From: Maribacter algarum (ex Lu et al. 2025) (nom. illeg.)
Lineage (GTDB): Bacteria > Bacteroidota > Bacteroidia > Flavobacteriales > Flavobacteriaceae
Assembly (NCBI GenBank): GCA_947495915.1
Contig: CANMAW010000003.1
Span: forward strand, 1 to 64,000
Reading direction: 5' to 3'
DNA: 64,000 nucleotides
Position numbers and translations under genes: made by a program
Notes under the pieces: model-generated
The model's input: only the letters and a program-made list of their open reading frames with translations
Database searches by the model: none
Told to the model about the DNA's origin: nothing
Shown: positions 9,217 through 17,660 of the stretch, one piece after another
How positions within the stretch are numbered: the first letter of the stretch is position 1
Layout of the letters: each line of letters opens with the position of its first letter

Positions 9217-9639
9217 ATGAGATTTCATACAAGAAAATGGGTTAAACCAGAAGATTTAAATGCAAATCAAACCTTATTTGGTGGTAAATTATTGGCCTGG
9301 ATTGATGAGGAAGCGGCCTTATATAGCATTGTACAGCTTGAAAACAAACGGGTTGTAACAAAATACATGTCTGAAATTAATTTCATGAGTTCTGCCGAGC
9401 AAGGAGATATCATAGAAATTGGTATTGAGGTAGTAAAATTTGGTCAAACATCACTTACACTCAATTGCGAGGTTCGTAATAAAATGACTCGTGAAACTAT
9501 TGTTACCGTTGACAATATAATTTTGGTTAACCTTGGAGAAGATGGTAAACCATTAGCTCATGGTAAAACCAAAATAGAGTATGTTAAAGACCGTTTAGCA
9601 AACGAGCAAAAAATGTTAGAAGCTAAAAAGAAAAATTAA
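9217..9639 (+). CDS. Acyl-CoA thioesterase (hotdog fold, YciA/BFIT-like)
   Basis: The 140-residue protein has the single hotdog domain of YciA-like acyl-CoA thioesterases, which cleave acyl-CoA to free acid and CoA. N-A-N-Q-T-L-F-G-G-K-L-L-A-W-I-D-E-E-A carries the catalytic Asp of the family (here within WIDE). VVTKYMSEINFMSSAEQGDIIEI is the second conserved block, and GQTSLTLNCEVRN forms the central strand. A charged C-terminal tail follows. The stop overlaps that of the convergent dipeptidase gene by 4 bases. The substrate range cannot be read from the sequence. Confidence 0.88.
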   Translation: MRFHTRKWVKPEDLNANQTLFGGKLLAWIDEEAALYSIVQLENKRVVTKYMSEINFMSSAEQGDIIEIGIEVVKFGQTSLTLNCEVRNKMTRETIVTVDNIILVNLGEDGKPLAHGKTKIEYVKDRLANEQKMLEAKKKN

Positions 9640-10925
9640 TTTTGTTGCATTGATTTAGCAACAGCTTCAACTTCATCAAGCACACGCATCAAATTGCCAC
9701 CCCATAGCTTTGCTATTTGATCTTCTGTATAACCACGTTTAACAAGCTCCAGGGTAACATTGAAGGTTTCTGATGCATCTGACCAGCCTTCAATACCACC
9801 ACCACCATCGAAATCAGAACTAATACCGACATGATCAATTCCAATCAGTTTCACCATATAATCAACATGATCAATGAAATCTGAAACGTTAACTGCAGGT
9901 GGCAACCCTTTCATAGTCTTTGTCTTTGTTGAAACAATTTTGCGCATTTGCATATAAGTAGCGATATAGGCATCACGTTCATCACTTGCTAAACTCCTAA
10001 TTTCACTTCGCTCTAACCATGGAGTGTTTAAAGAATCCATAATATTCTTTTCTATTTTTTTAATTTCCTCATTTCTAGCATTATGCTTATCCGTATTTAA
10101 ATAAGAACTAAAAGCTACCGTTTGTACAACACCTCCATTTTCTTTCATTAACATGAGCTGTTCATCATCTAAATTTCTACTGTGATCACATATGGCTCTA
10201 GCCGATGAATGAGAGGCAATAATAGGTGCTTTAGAAAGTGCAATCATTTGTTTCATAGCCGCTTTTGACGGATGTGACACATCAATCATAATGCCCAACC
10301 TATTCATCTCTTTTACAGCCTCTTTACCTAATTCACTTAAACCATTGTGTAACCACTTATTATCTGCCTCTCCAGTATTAGAATCAGAGAATTGACTGTG
10401 GCCATTATGTGCAAGTGAAATGTATCGCGCTCCTAAATCATAGTATTTTTCAAAATTTGATAAATCTGTTCCTAACGGATATGCATTTTCGACGCCAATC
10501 ATAGCTACTTTTTTACCAGCGGCATCAATGCGAATTACATCTTCATGATTTAAAGCTAGATTAATTTTATCAGGTGCAAATTCTTCGCAAAGCCTATGAA
10601 TTGCTTCAAATTTTGACATGGCATTTGCTTTAGCTTTCGCATAACCTTCATCATTCAAAGAATCTTGACCTGTGTAAACAATTAGCCAAGCAACATCTAA
10701 ACCTCCTTCTTCCATTTTCGGAAGATTTATTTGTGAATCGAGCCGCTGCGTATAATTAATTGAGTCTGTGAAATTTTTAACATTGATATCATCATGAGTG
10801 TCAATTGTTATCACTTTTTCATGTATTAATTTCGCTCGCTCTTCAAGGCTCAATTCTGCTTTTTGCTGGGTTTCTCCGCAACTCAATAAATATAAAACTG
10901 GTACAACTAATAGTAGTTTATTCAT
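9636..10925 (-). CDS. Membrane dipeptidase (peptidase M19), lipoprotein
   Basis: M19 dipeptidases are zinc enzymes that hydrolyse dipeptides. The 429-residue protein starts with a lipoprotein signal (MNKLLLVVPVLYLLSCGE, Cys16). Family metal ligands are visible: the HxD pair in TIDTHDDIN, Glu in MIGVENAYPLG, and His in IDVSHPSKAAM and IIASHSSARAICDHSRN. The C-terminal Asp lies in GISSDFDGGGG. The start was set at 10925 because an upstream in-frame ATG (10970) would put 15 residues, including two cysteines, before a perfect lipoprotein signal. The product is probably an inner-leaflet or periplasmic lipoprotein that recovers dipeptides. Confidence 0.9.
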   Translation of the reverse strand: MNKLLLVVPVLYLLSCGETQQKAELSLEERAKLIHEKVITIDTHDDINVKNFTDSINYTQRLDSQINLPKMEEGGLDVAWLIVYTGQDSLNDEGYAKAKANAMSKFEAIHRLCEEFAPDKINLALNHEDVIRIDAAGKKVAMIGVENAYPLGTDLSNFEKYYDLGARYISLAHNGHSQFSDSNTGEADNKWLHNGLSELGKEAVKEMNRLGIMIDVSHPSKAAMKQMIALSKAPIIASHSSARAICDHSRNLDDEQLMLMKENGGVVQTVAFSSYLNTDKHNARNEEIKKIEKNIMDSLNTPWLERSEIRSLASDERDAYIATYMQMRKIVSTKTKTMKGLPPAVNVSDFIDHVDYMVKLIGIDHVGISSDFDGGGGIEGWSDASETFNVTLELVKRGYTEDQIAKLWGGNLMRVLDEVEAVAKSMQQN

Positions 10926-11038
10926 GACATAAAAATTTTTACACCTACAAATTAAGCTATTTGACAACACTTATAGAACCTTAGATAACATTTAATTGTT
11001 AGAGCTACTTTATTTAGAGATTTTTAACATTATTAACC

Positions 11039-12895
11039 TTGAAGACTTATGGCCAATTTATTCTTGTCAAAACAGGCACACTTAGTCATAAATTCTTTAC
11101 TTATCGTTCCCCAAATTTGAAAACTAAAGATTTACTTTCTCAATTATCTTCATTGGAGTATGCTCTGAATGATTTTTCTTATGAAGAATTAAGCACCTCT
11201 GAAGCAGCACATTTAAAGAAATCATTTGACGTTTTTCGAAGGCAATTGGAAGATAAAATTTTTCATCCGAAGGCCATCACTATTAATGATGACACCAATG
11301 AGAAACTGCAAAATCACGTTACAGCGTCAAAAGACAAAAAAAAACCTGTAAAAGATACGACCCTGCTAATTGCTCAAGTTAGTCATGAAATTCGTACGCC
11401 TCTAAACGGAATTATCGGTTTTAGCGATTTGCTGAAAGAAGATGATTTATCAAAAATTCAATTAGAACGTGTTAACGCTATACAATCTGCCTCATATTCT
11501 TTGTTAGAAATTATTAATGAGCTTTTAGACTATTCAAAACTTTCTTCAGGTCTCGAAAATTTTGAACTAATTGATTTTCAACTAAATAGTTTGGTAAATG
11601 ATGTCATGTATCTATGTAAAACCTTACTTACCAATAAAAAAGTTGCCTTAGAACTTACCGTAGATGAAAAAATTCCAAATATTCTGATTGGCGACCCATC
11701 AAAGCTATCACAAGTACTGCTAAACCTCTTGAACAATGCCATAAAATTCATTAAGAAAGGTAGTATCTCGCTTCATATCAGTCTTCAAAAGAATCAAGGA
11801 AACGTCAATTTTATTCAATTTGAAATAGTCGATACCGGTATTGGAATTTCTGAAGAAAATCTAAAACACATTTTCGATTCATTCAAACAGGCTGAAAATG
11901 ATACGTTTGTGAAATATGGCGGTACCGGATTAGGACTCAGTATCGTTAAACAAATTATTGAAAACCAAGGCGGAGAAATTAAAGTTTCTAGTAAGGTTGG
12001 TAAAGGAACAACATTTACTTTTTTCCTCCCATTTATGGAAGGCAACAAAGAAAATTTACAACTATCAAGCACCAAACAACCAACAATTTCTGAAATAGAA
12101 TCGGTAAAAGATCTTCGTGTTTTAGTTTTTGAAGACAATTTGCTAAATCAAAAGTTAATTGAACAACGCTTGAAATCTTGGGAGTGCATAACCTATGTAA
12201 CCAGCAATGGCTTATACGGCTTAAACATCTTAGAAACACATGATATTGACGTGGTTCTTATGGATTTAAAAATGCCCAAAATGGACGGATTTGAAATTAC
12301 CGACCGAATTCGAAATTCTAAAAACAAAAGAAAAAGTCAAACACCCATAATTGCATTAACAGCCGATTTTAGTATTAAGGACAAAGAGAAATGTGAAGCT
12401 CATAAAATCAATGACTTCATTTTGAAACCATATGCTCCTGACGAATTAATGTCTAAAATAATTAAAACCAAAAAACATATGACAACAATGAATTTGACCT
12501 CCTCAGTTGAGATACCAGCTACTGAAATGTATTTAGATGCTACCAAAATTAATCTTTCTGCCATTCTAGAAGATTGTATGGGGCAGGTAGATTTACTAGA
12601 AGAACTAATAATTCTTTACAAACAAAATGCACTTGAATTCATAGGCATTGTTAAAAGACACCTTAATTCTAGTGGCCTTGAAACTATTGCACTTGCTGCC
12701 CACAAAATAAAATCTGGCCTTGCAATGATGCAATCAAAAAGCCTGCATAGTATCGTTGTTCAAATTCAAAAAATATGTAATGAAACAGGAGATATTAAAC
12801 ATATAGGGTTTTTGCTTGATTGTTTTGTAGAGGAGTATCCACAAGTTGAAGCAGCAATTGAAGAACAAGTTCAGGCATTAAAAAACAATTCTTAA
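11039..12895 (+). CDS. Soluble hybrid sensor histidine kinase with receiver and HPt domain
   Basis: The 618-residue protein is a complete phosphorelay in one chain. An uncharacterised ~100-residue N-terminal region comes first, then a HisKA dimerisation domain with VSHEIRTPLNG (His116), a HATPase domain (N box LNNAIKF; DTGIGIS; GGTGLGLSIV), a receiver (VFEDN acidic pocket, phospho-Asp409 in VLMDLKMPKMDGF), and a C-terminal HPt domain (AAHKIKSGL, His555). There is no transmembrane segment or PAS domain, so the signal is probably cytosolic or reaches it through a partner. The start codon is TTG at 11039; a stop lies 24 bases upstream in frame and no ATG is nearby. It leads a run of six close genes to 21505, and the receiver gene follows after one base. 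Confidence 0.92.
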   Translation: MKTYGQFILVKTGTLSHKFFTYRSPNLKTKDLLSQLSSLEYALNDFSYEELSTSEAAHLKKSFDVFRRQLEDKIFHPKAITINDDTNEKLQNHVTASKDKKKPVKDTTLLIAQVSHEIRTPLNGIIGFSDLLKEDDLSKIQLERVNAIQSASYSLLEIINELLDYSKLSSGLENFELIDFQLNSLVNDVMYLCKTLLTNKKVALELTVDEKIPNILIGDPSKLSQVLLNLLNNAIKFIKKGSISLHISLQKNQGNVNFIQFEIVDTGIGISEENLKHIFDSFKQAENDTFVKYGGTGLGLSIVKQIIENQGGEIKVSSKVGKGTTFTFFLPFMEGNKENLQLSSTKQPTISEIESVKDLRVLVFEDNLLNQKLIEQRLKSWECITYVTSNGLYGLNILETHDIDVVLMDLKMPKMDGFEITDRIRNSKNKRKSQTPIIALTADFSIKDKEKCEAHKINDFILKPYAPDELMSKIIKTKKHMTTMNLTSSVEIPATEMYLDATKINLSAILEDCMGQVDLLEELIILYKQNALEFIGIVKRHLNSSGLETIALAAHKIKSGLAMMQSKSLHSIVVQIQKICNETGDIKHIGFLLDCFVEEYPQVEAAIEEQVQALKNNS

Positions 12896-12896
12896 A

Positions 12897-13262
12897 ATGA
12901 CAAAGAAAAGGCTTTTACTGGTTGAAGATGATGAATTATTAGCTTCCCTTTTGAATTTTAGATTAACAAAAGGCGGTTATGATGTGCGTATTAGTCGCGA
13001 TGGTAGAGCAGTGAAAGAAGCCTTGGCTAAAGAAATTCCTGACATTATAGTAAGTGATATAATGATGCCGTATTTCTCAGGAATGGAATTAATAGGTTTT
13101 GTACGCAATGATTTACAATCATCAGTTCCAATTATTATTATTTCATCAGCTGGAAACGAAGAAAATGTACTGAATGCTTTTGAAATAGGAGCGAACGACT
13201 TTATTCCGAAACCTGTGAGCCCATCAGAATTGCTTATACGAGTAGCAAGATTAATGAAGTAA
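12897..13262 (+). CDS. Stand-alone response regulator receiver
   Basis: This 121-residue protein is a receiver domain only. It has the acidic pocket LLLVEDDELL, the phospho-acceptor Asp54 in IIVSDIMMP, the switch residue in IIIISSAGNEE and the conserved Lys in DFIPKPVSP. There is no DNA-binding or enzymatic output, so it must act by protein contact, probably as the final acceptor of the phosphorelay from the hybrid kinase one base upstream. The HEAT-repeat protein encoded next, 7 bases downstream, is a natural candidate for its partner. Confidence 0.92.
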   Translation: MTKKRLLLVEDDELLASLLNFRLTKGGYDVRISRDGRAVKEALAKEIPDIIVSDIMMPYFSGMELIGFVRNDLQSSVPIIIISSAGNEENVLNAFEIGANDFIPKPVSPSELLIRVARLMK

Positions 13263-13269
13263 ATGTAGG

Positions 13270-16236
13270 TTGAACTTTTACAAACAAACATATCATCTTT
13301 TTGCCATTAAGGCTCCAAAAATCCACACGGATTTATTGTGGGACCTCTCATTTCTATTCATAGGCCTATCAGTGATTTATTTTACACTGGTATTTATTCA
13401 TAAAAAAAGACTTGCCAAGCGCCTTGAACGAATTAAGCAACATAAAAATGAATTATCACCGATGATTAGTGAATTCTTATTTTATGAAGATGATGCATCA
13501 AAAGCGGACAAAGCCGTTTATTTGAATCTGAAAATTGAAATTAGACAACTTATTCTCAATAAGTTTAATAGAAATGTACTTTCTGATGTATTATTAGATT
13601 TAAGCAAAGACCTTTCTGGCGAAACACAAAATCGCATATTTGAACTTTACAAAGACCTTGGCTTACACCAAGATGCATTTAAAATGCTTAAAAGTTGGCG
13701 TTGGGAACTGGTTTCTAAAGCCATTCAAGACTTAACAAGAATGCAAGTTTCAGAAGCCTACAGCTTTATAACGAAATTCATAAACGATAAAAGACCGACT
13801 ATACGCAAACAAGCAGAAATAGCTATTGTTTCGCTAAAATATGAGGGCATCAATTACTTTTTAGATACTACCAAATATAAAATATCAGAATGGCAGCAAT
13901 TGAAATTATTAGATGTAATTCGAAACCGTGCTGACTACCAACCACCAGTGTTTAGCGCTTGGTTAACTTCAACAAACAATCATGTGGTTCTATTTGCCTT
14001 ACGATTGATTAAATTTTATAACCAAAACAACGCCAATGCTTCGCTTATACAATTACTAAAACATAAAAACACAAATATTAAACTTGAAGCAATCGCTTGT
14101 ATTAAAGAGTTCTATGTTACTGAAGCGATGGACACCTTGAAACTTGTTTTTTGGAAAAGTTCAACAGACATAAAAATCGCAATATTAGATACCATTGCAG
14201 AATTAGGATCAGAAGATGATATTGAATTTTTAGAACTAATAGAAAGGAAAATATCAAATTTTGCGGTTACCAGTAAAGCGTTAAGTAGCATCAATGCCAT
14301 ATCTCCAGGGTGGATTTTACCCACGAAAGATATTGTTGAAACTACTGAAAATACTATTCCTGAAGATTTACCAACAATCAATGAAGCTGTGATTAGTACT
14401 ATTAAACAACCAGATAGTCCTTTAGATCCTATTAACTCAACAATTAATGACCTAAAGGAAAACCTTGGCAATTCTGAAACCTTAGTTACAGTAGAAGAAA
14501 ACAAAGAATCTAAAGTTACTTTAGAGCATACTACTGAAGAAATAACTGATACTGTTTCTGAGATCGACGTTACTCATAATGAAGAAACGAAAGATCATGC
14601 ATCTAAAGTCATCGACACCAACAAAAACAAATCAAACACTGAAATATCAACTGTAAATATTGATTTTTTACCCATTGTAATTCTTAAAACAGATCAAGAA
14701 CAAAAATCTGCTATAAAGAACAGTACATTTTATAAGCCAGATGATTTATTTGAGCCTCAATCATTGAAATATACTTATGATAAAAAATCAGAGTTAGAAG
14801 ACCAAGACAAGTCCGATACTAATGATTTTTGGAAAAATGTAAATGTAGATTTTCTTCCTCTTGTTATAGGTAACTCCGAAAAAACATCTACTTCTGCAAC
14901 ATCAAAAAATAATACACCAGATAAGCCACTTAATAGTATTTCAGTATTATTTGAAGAGGTTACTGCAACTCCCTTTGAGGAGGTAAAAAATAGTGCAAGC
15001 AATATAAACTTTGAAAGTTATAATACAACTGAAATAAATAACATTCCAACGTTTTCCGAAGAAATTTTAGTTCCAGAAGCATCAGAAAATGCTGTGCGCG
15101 ATTTTGATGTAATTGACCCTGTTTTTCTTGCTCCTTTAAAAAATAAGCAAAAAGAAAGACCTATGAACGATATGTTCACTGCCAAATACACAAAACAACA
15201 AACCGATGTAGCAATGACACCGCAAGATGAAGAGAAATTCAAAGAAATACTCAATTCTTTAATAGCTATCGAAAATGATAAAAATTTAGAGAAAAATGAA
15301 GTTAAAGATGACAGCACAAAAACATCACTCGAATTTGATAATGAAGCCATAGACATCACCTTTATTCCCTTGGTAACTGAGGATGAGGAGACTCTGAATG
15401 ATATTAAAAAGGAAGCACCTGAACAACCTAAAGAAGATCAAGTACGTAAAGAGGAACCAGAATTCAAGGCAACTATTCCAAAAGCAATTATCACTAATAA
15501 ATTGGTCAGTACACCTGATTTTATTGATGAAAATTCAGAAGAAGCTACCTTACAATTGTTAGATGATATTGAAGAAATGGGAGATCAACGAGAGGTGCCC
15601 TTATTAAATGAAATGATTAAGAATACAAAATATCAACATGTAACTTCAAGACTGAGTCAACTAATAGAAAGATTTTCAGATGATGAAGTGGTCATTGGGT
15701 TGGTGGAAAATGAAGCAGAAAATATAACTTTAAAACCTTTTAATGTTTTTGAAGATTTGTTTCGTGTTTGTGATACTGAGGCCAAATTAATTTTATTAGA
15801 TGAAGTTGCTGCAGTTGGTGACGCAGGCGACATTGCATTCTTAGAAGGTCTTTTATCAAATGAAGACCAAGACATTAGTAAACAAGCTAATATTGCGCTA
15901 GAGGCGGTCCAATCAAGATTGCTATTAGATGTTACACCAACCGATGACACTCCAATAAAAGAAATTGAAGTAGGTGAAAATTCAAAGGCTGTTGAAGAAG
16001 AAAACTTTGAAGAGTACAATTCATTAATGGAGGAACTAGAAATAGATTCTCCCAAAGCACCATCTGGTGTATTTGACATCGACTTTGAAGTAGAGTTTGT
16101 TAATCAAACTACAGAAAATGAATTGGTGATTGAGAAGCCTTCGACAAAAAAAATAAAGACTAAATCTAATTCAGAATCTATAATAGATCAAATATGTTCT
16201 TTCTCTCATAAAATCATAGATAAATTTAATGGATAG
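13270..16236 (+). CDS. Large membrane-anchored HEAT-repeat protein
   Basis: The 988-residue protein has one transmembrane helix near the N terminus (residues ~22-46). Helical HEAT-like repeats follow at ~50-350 (for example KRPTIRKQAEIAIVSLKYEG, KHKNTNIKLEAIACIKEFY, SSTDIKIAILDTIAELGSED) and a second set lies at ~755-890 (EEATLQLLDDIEEMGDQREV, AKLILLDEVAAVGDAGD). Between them is a long, acidic, Ser/Thr-rich and probably disordered region. It carries a repeated short motif, VNIDFLPIVIL (~461), VNVDFLPLVIG (~523) and IDITFIPLVTED (~692). The start is TTG at 13270, because the only nearby ATG (13263) is followed by a stop. The gene overlaps the GT2 gene by 8 bases. It probably acts as a scaffold that couples the phosphorelay to the glycan synthase; that role is an inference. 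Confidence 0.85.
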   Translation: MNFYKQTYHLFAIKAPKIHTDLLWDLSFLFIGLSVIYFTLVFIHKKRLAKRLERIKQHKNELSPMISEFLFYEDDASKADKAVYLNLKIEIRQLILNKFNRNVLSDVLLDLSKDLSGETQNRIFELYKDLGLHQDAFKMLKSWRWELVSKAIQDLTRMQVSEAYSFITKFINDKRPTIRKQAEIAIVSLKYEGINYFLDTTKYKISEWQQLKLLDVIRNRADYQPPVFSAWLTSTNNHVVLFALRLIKFYNQNNANASLIQLLKHKNTNIKLEAIACIKEFYVTEAMDTLKLVFWKSSTDIKIAILDTIAELGSEDDIEFLELIERKISNFAVTSKALSSINAISPGWILPTKDIVETTENTIPEDLPTINEAVISTIKQPDSPLDPINSTINDLKENLGNSETLVTVEENKESKVTLEHTTEEITDTVSEIDVTHNEETKDHASKVIDTNKNKSNTEISTVNIDFLPIVILKTDQEQKSAIKNSTFYKPDDLFEPQSLKYTYDKKSELEDQDKSDTNDFWKNVNVDFLPLVIGNSEKTSTSATSKNNTPDKPLNSISVLFEEVTATPFEEVKNSASNINFESYNTTEINNIPTFSEEILVPEASENAVRDFDVIDPVFLAPLKNKQKERPMNDMFTAKYTKQQTDVAMTPQDEEKFKEILNSLIAIENDKNLEKNEVKDDSTKTSLEFDNEAIDITFIPLVTEDEETLNDIKKEAPEQPKEDQVRKEEPEFKATIPKAIITNKLVSTPDFIDENSEEATLQLLDDIEEMGDQREVPLLNEMIKNTKYQHVTSRLSQLIERFSDDEVVIGLVENEAENITLKPFNVFEDLFRVCDTEAKLILLDEVAAVGDAGDIAFLEGLLSNEDQDISKQANIALEAVQSRLLLDVTPTDDTPIKEIEVGENSKAVEEENFEEYNSLMEELEIDSPKAPSGVFDIDFEVEFVNQTTENELVIEKPSTKKIKTKSNSESIIDQICSFSHKIIDKFNG

Positions 16237-17659
16237 CGGTCTCTTTAATACCCTATTAGAGTATATAAACATTGTATTTTTCATGTTTACAGTGGTGCTA
16301 TTTTCTATGTTTACCGCAATGGCTTATTTCGCCACAAGAAATTCTATTCACTATCGTAACAAAAATAGTTTTAATGACTTATCTAAAGTTATGGCATCAC
16401 CCTTAGCGCCTAGTATTACTATTATTGCACCAGCATATAACGAAGGCCTTACCATAGTTGAAAATATTCGTTCTTTAATGTCTTTACGGTACGTGAATTT
16501 TGAGGTAATGGTAGTAAATGATGGCAGCAAAGATGACACGCTAGAAAAGATGATTGCCGCATATGATCTCTATAAAATTGAACAAAAAATTGACCCCAAT
16601 TGGAAAAACAAACCCATACGCGGAATATATAAGTCACCACATCGCGCATTTTCTAAATTAACAGTTATTGACAAAGAAAATGGAGGTAAATCTGATGCTC
16701 TGAATACAGGAATTGCCCTGTCAACCAACAAGTATGTAGGCTGTATTGACGTAGATTGTTTACTACTACCAGATGCACTACTACATGTTGTGAAATCTTT
16801 CTACCAACGATCGGAAAAACAAGTTATTGCGGTAGGTGGTGTAATTCGAGTTGCAAATTCATGTATCATAGATGGTGGAAAACTTGAGGAGATACGATTA
16901 CCAAAAAATTGGCTTGCGCGTTTTCAATTGCTTGAATATACTCGCTCTTTTATACTAGGCCGCATGGCTTGGGGTCGTATTGATAGTCTTTTAATTATAT
17001 CAGGAGCATTTGGTTTTTTTGATAGAGAACTAGCACTCGCTGTTGGAGGGTATGATACGAACACCGTAGGAGAAGATATGGAGATTGTGTTTAAAATGAG
17101 GCGATTTATGCATGAACGCAAGCTGCCATACACCGTAGAGTATATTCCAGATCCCTTATGCTGGACAGAGGTACCTGAAGATCTTAAAATACTAGTAAAC
17201 CAACGTGATCGATGGAGTAGAGGCAACCTAGAAACCTTATTTAAACACAAAGACATGTTCTTTAATCCAAAATTTGGTAGACTTGGCATGTTAAGTTATC
17301 CGTACTGGTTCTTTTACGAATGGCTTGCTCCTATACTAGAATTCGTTGGCTTTTTTACAATAATTCTATTTTACTTTTTAGGAATTCTGAATTGGGATTT
17401 TTTCATTGCCATCACAGCTGCAGTATATCTCTACTCCATCATGTTTTCATTTTATGCCATTTTATGGGATGTTTACTCCTACAATGAATACAACAAAACT
17501 AAAGATATATTAACCTTAATGTTCTGTGCATTAGTAGAGCCTATTGTATTTCACCCCATAGTAGTATGGTCTTCTATACGTGGTAATTATAAAAAATTAT
17601 TTAAAATAAAATCGGGCTGGGGTTCTCAAGTTCGAAAAGGATTTGCAAAGGCAGGTTAA
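16229..17659 (+). CDS. Processive family 2 glycosyltransferase (membrane polysaccharide synthase-like)
   Basis: The 476-residue enzyme shows the layout of hyaluronan/PgaC/cellulose-synthase-type GT2 proteins. An N-terminal helix (~residues 15-37) precedes the GT-A domain with ITIIAPAYNEG, VVNDGSKDD, ENGGKSDALNTG and the metal-binding DVD in GCIDVDCLLL. The acceptor motif is GED (TVGEDMEIVF) and the processivity motif is Q-R-D-R-W. Several C-terminal helices (~370-440) are likely to form the translocation path. It should polymerise a nucleotide sugar on the cytosolic face and thread the chain outward. It overlaps the HEAT gene by 8 bases and the next start codon is one base after its stop, so it belongs to the same operon. 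Confidence 0.92.
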   Translation: MDSGLFNTLLEYINIVFFMFTVVLFSMFTAMAYFATRNSIHYRNKNSFNDLSKVMASPLAPSITIIAPAYNEGLTIVENIRSLMSLRYVNFEVMVVNDGSKDDTLEKMIAAYDLYKIEQKIDPNWKNKPIRGIYKSPHRAFSKLTVIDKENGGKSDALNTGIALSTNKYVGCIDVDCLLLPDALLHVVKSFYQRSEKQVIAVGGVIRVANSCIIDGGKLEEIRLPKNWLARFQLLEYTRSFILGRMAWGRIDSLLIISGAFGFFDRELALAVGGYDTNTVGEDMEIVFKMRRFMHERKLPYTVEYIPDPLCWTEVPEDLKILVNQRDRWSRGNLETLFKHKDMFFNPKFGRLGMLSYPYWFFYEWLAPILEFVGFFTIILFYFLGILNWDFFIAITAAVYLYSIMFSFYAILWDVYSYNEYNKTKDILTLMFCALVEPIVFHPIVVWSSIRGNYKKLFKIKSGWGSQVRKGFAKAG

Positions 17660-17660
17660 C

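Noticed and set aside
14112-16079. Several long minus-strand frames inside the HEAT gene
   Set aside because: They are rich in Ser and Leu and mirror the acidic plus-strand codons; no protein-like motif.
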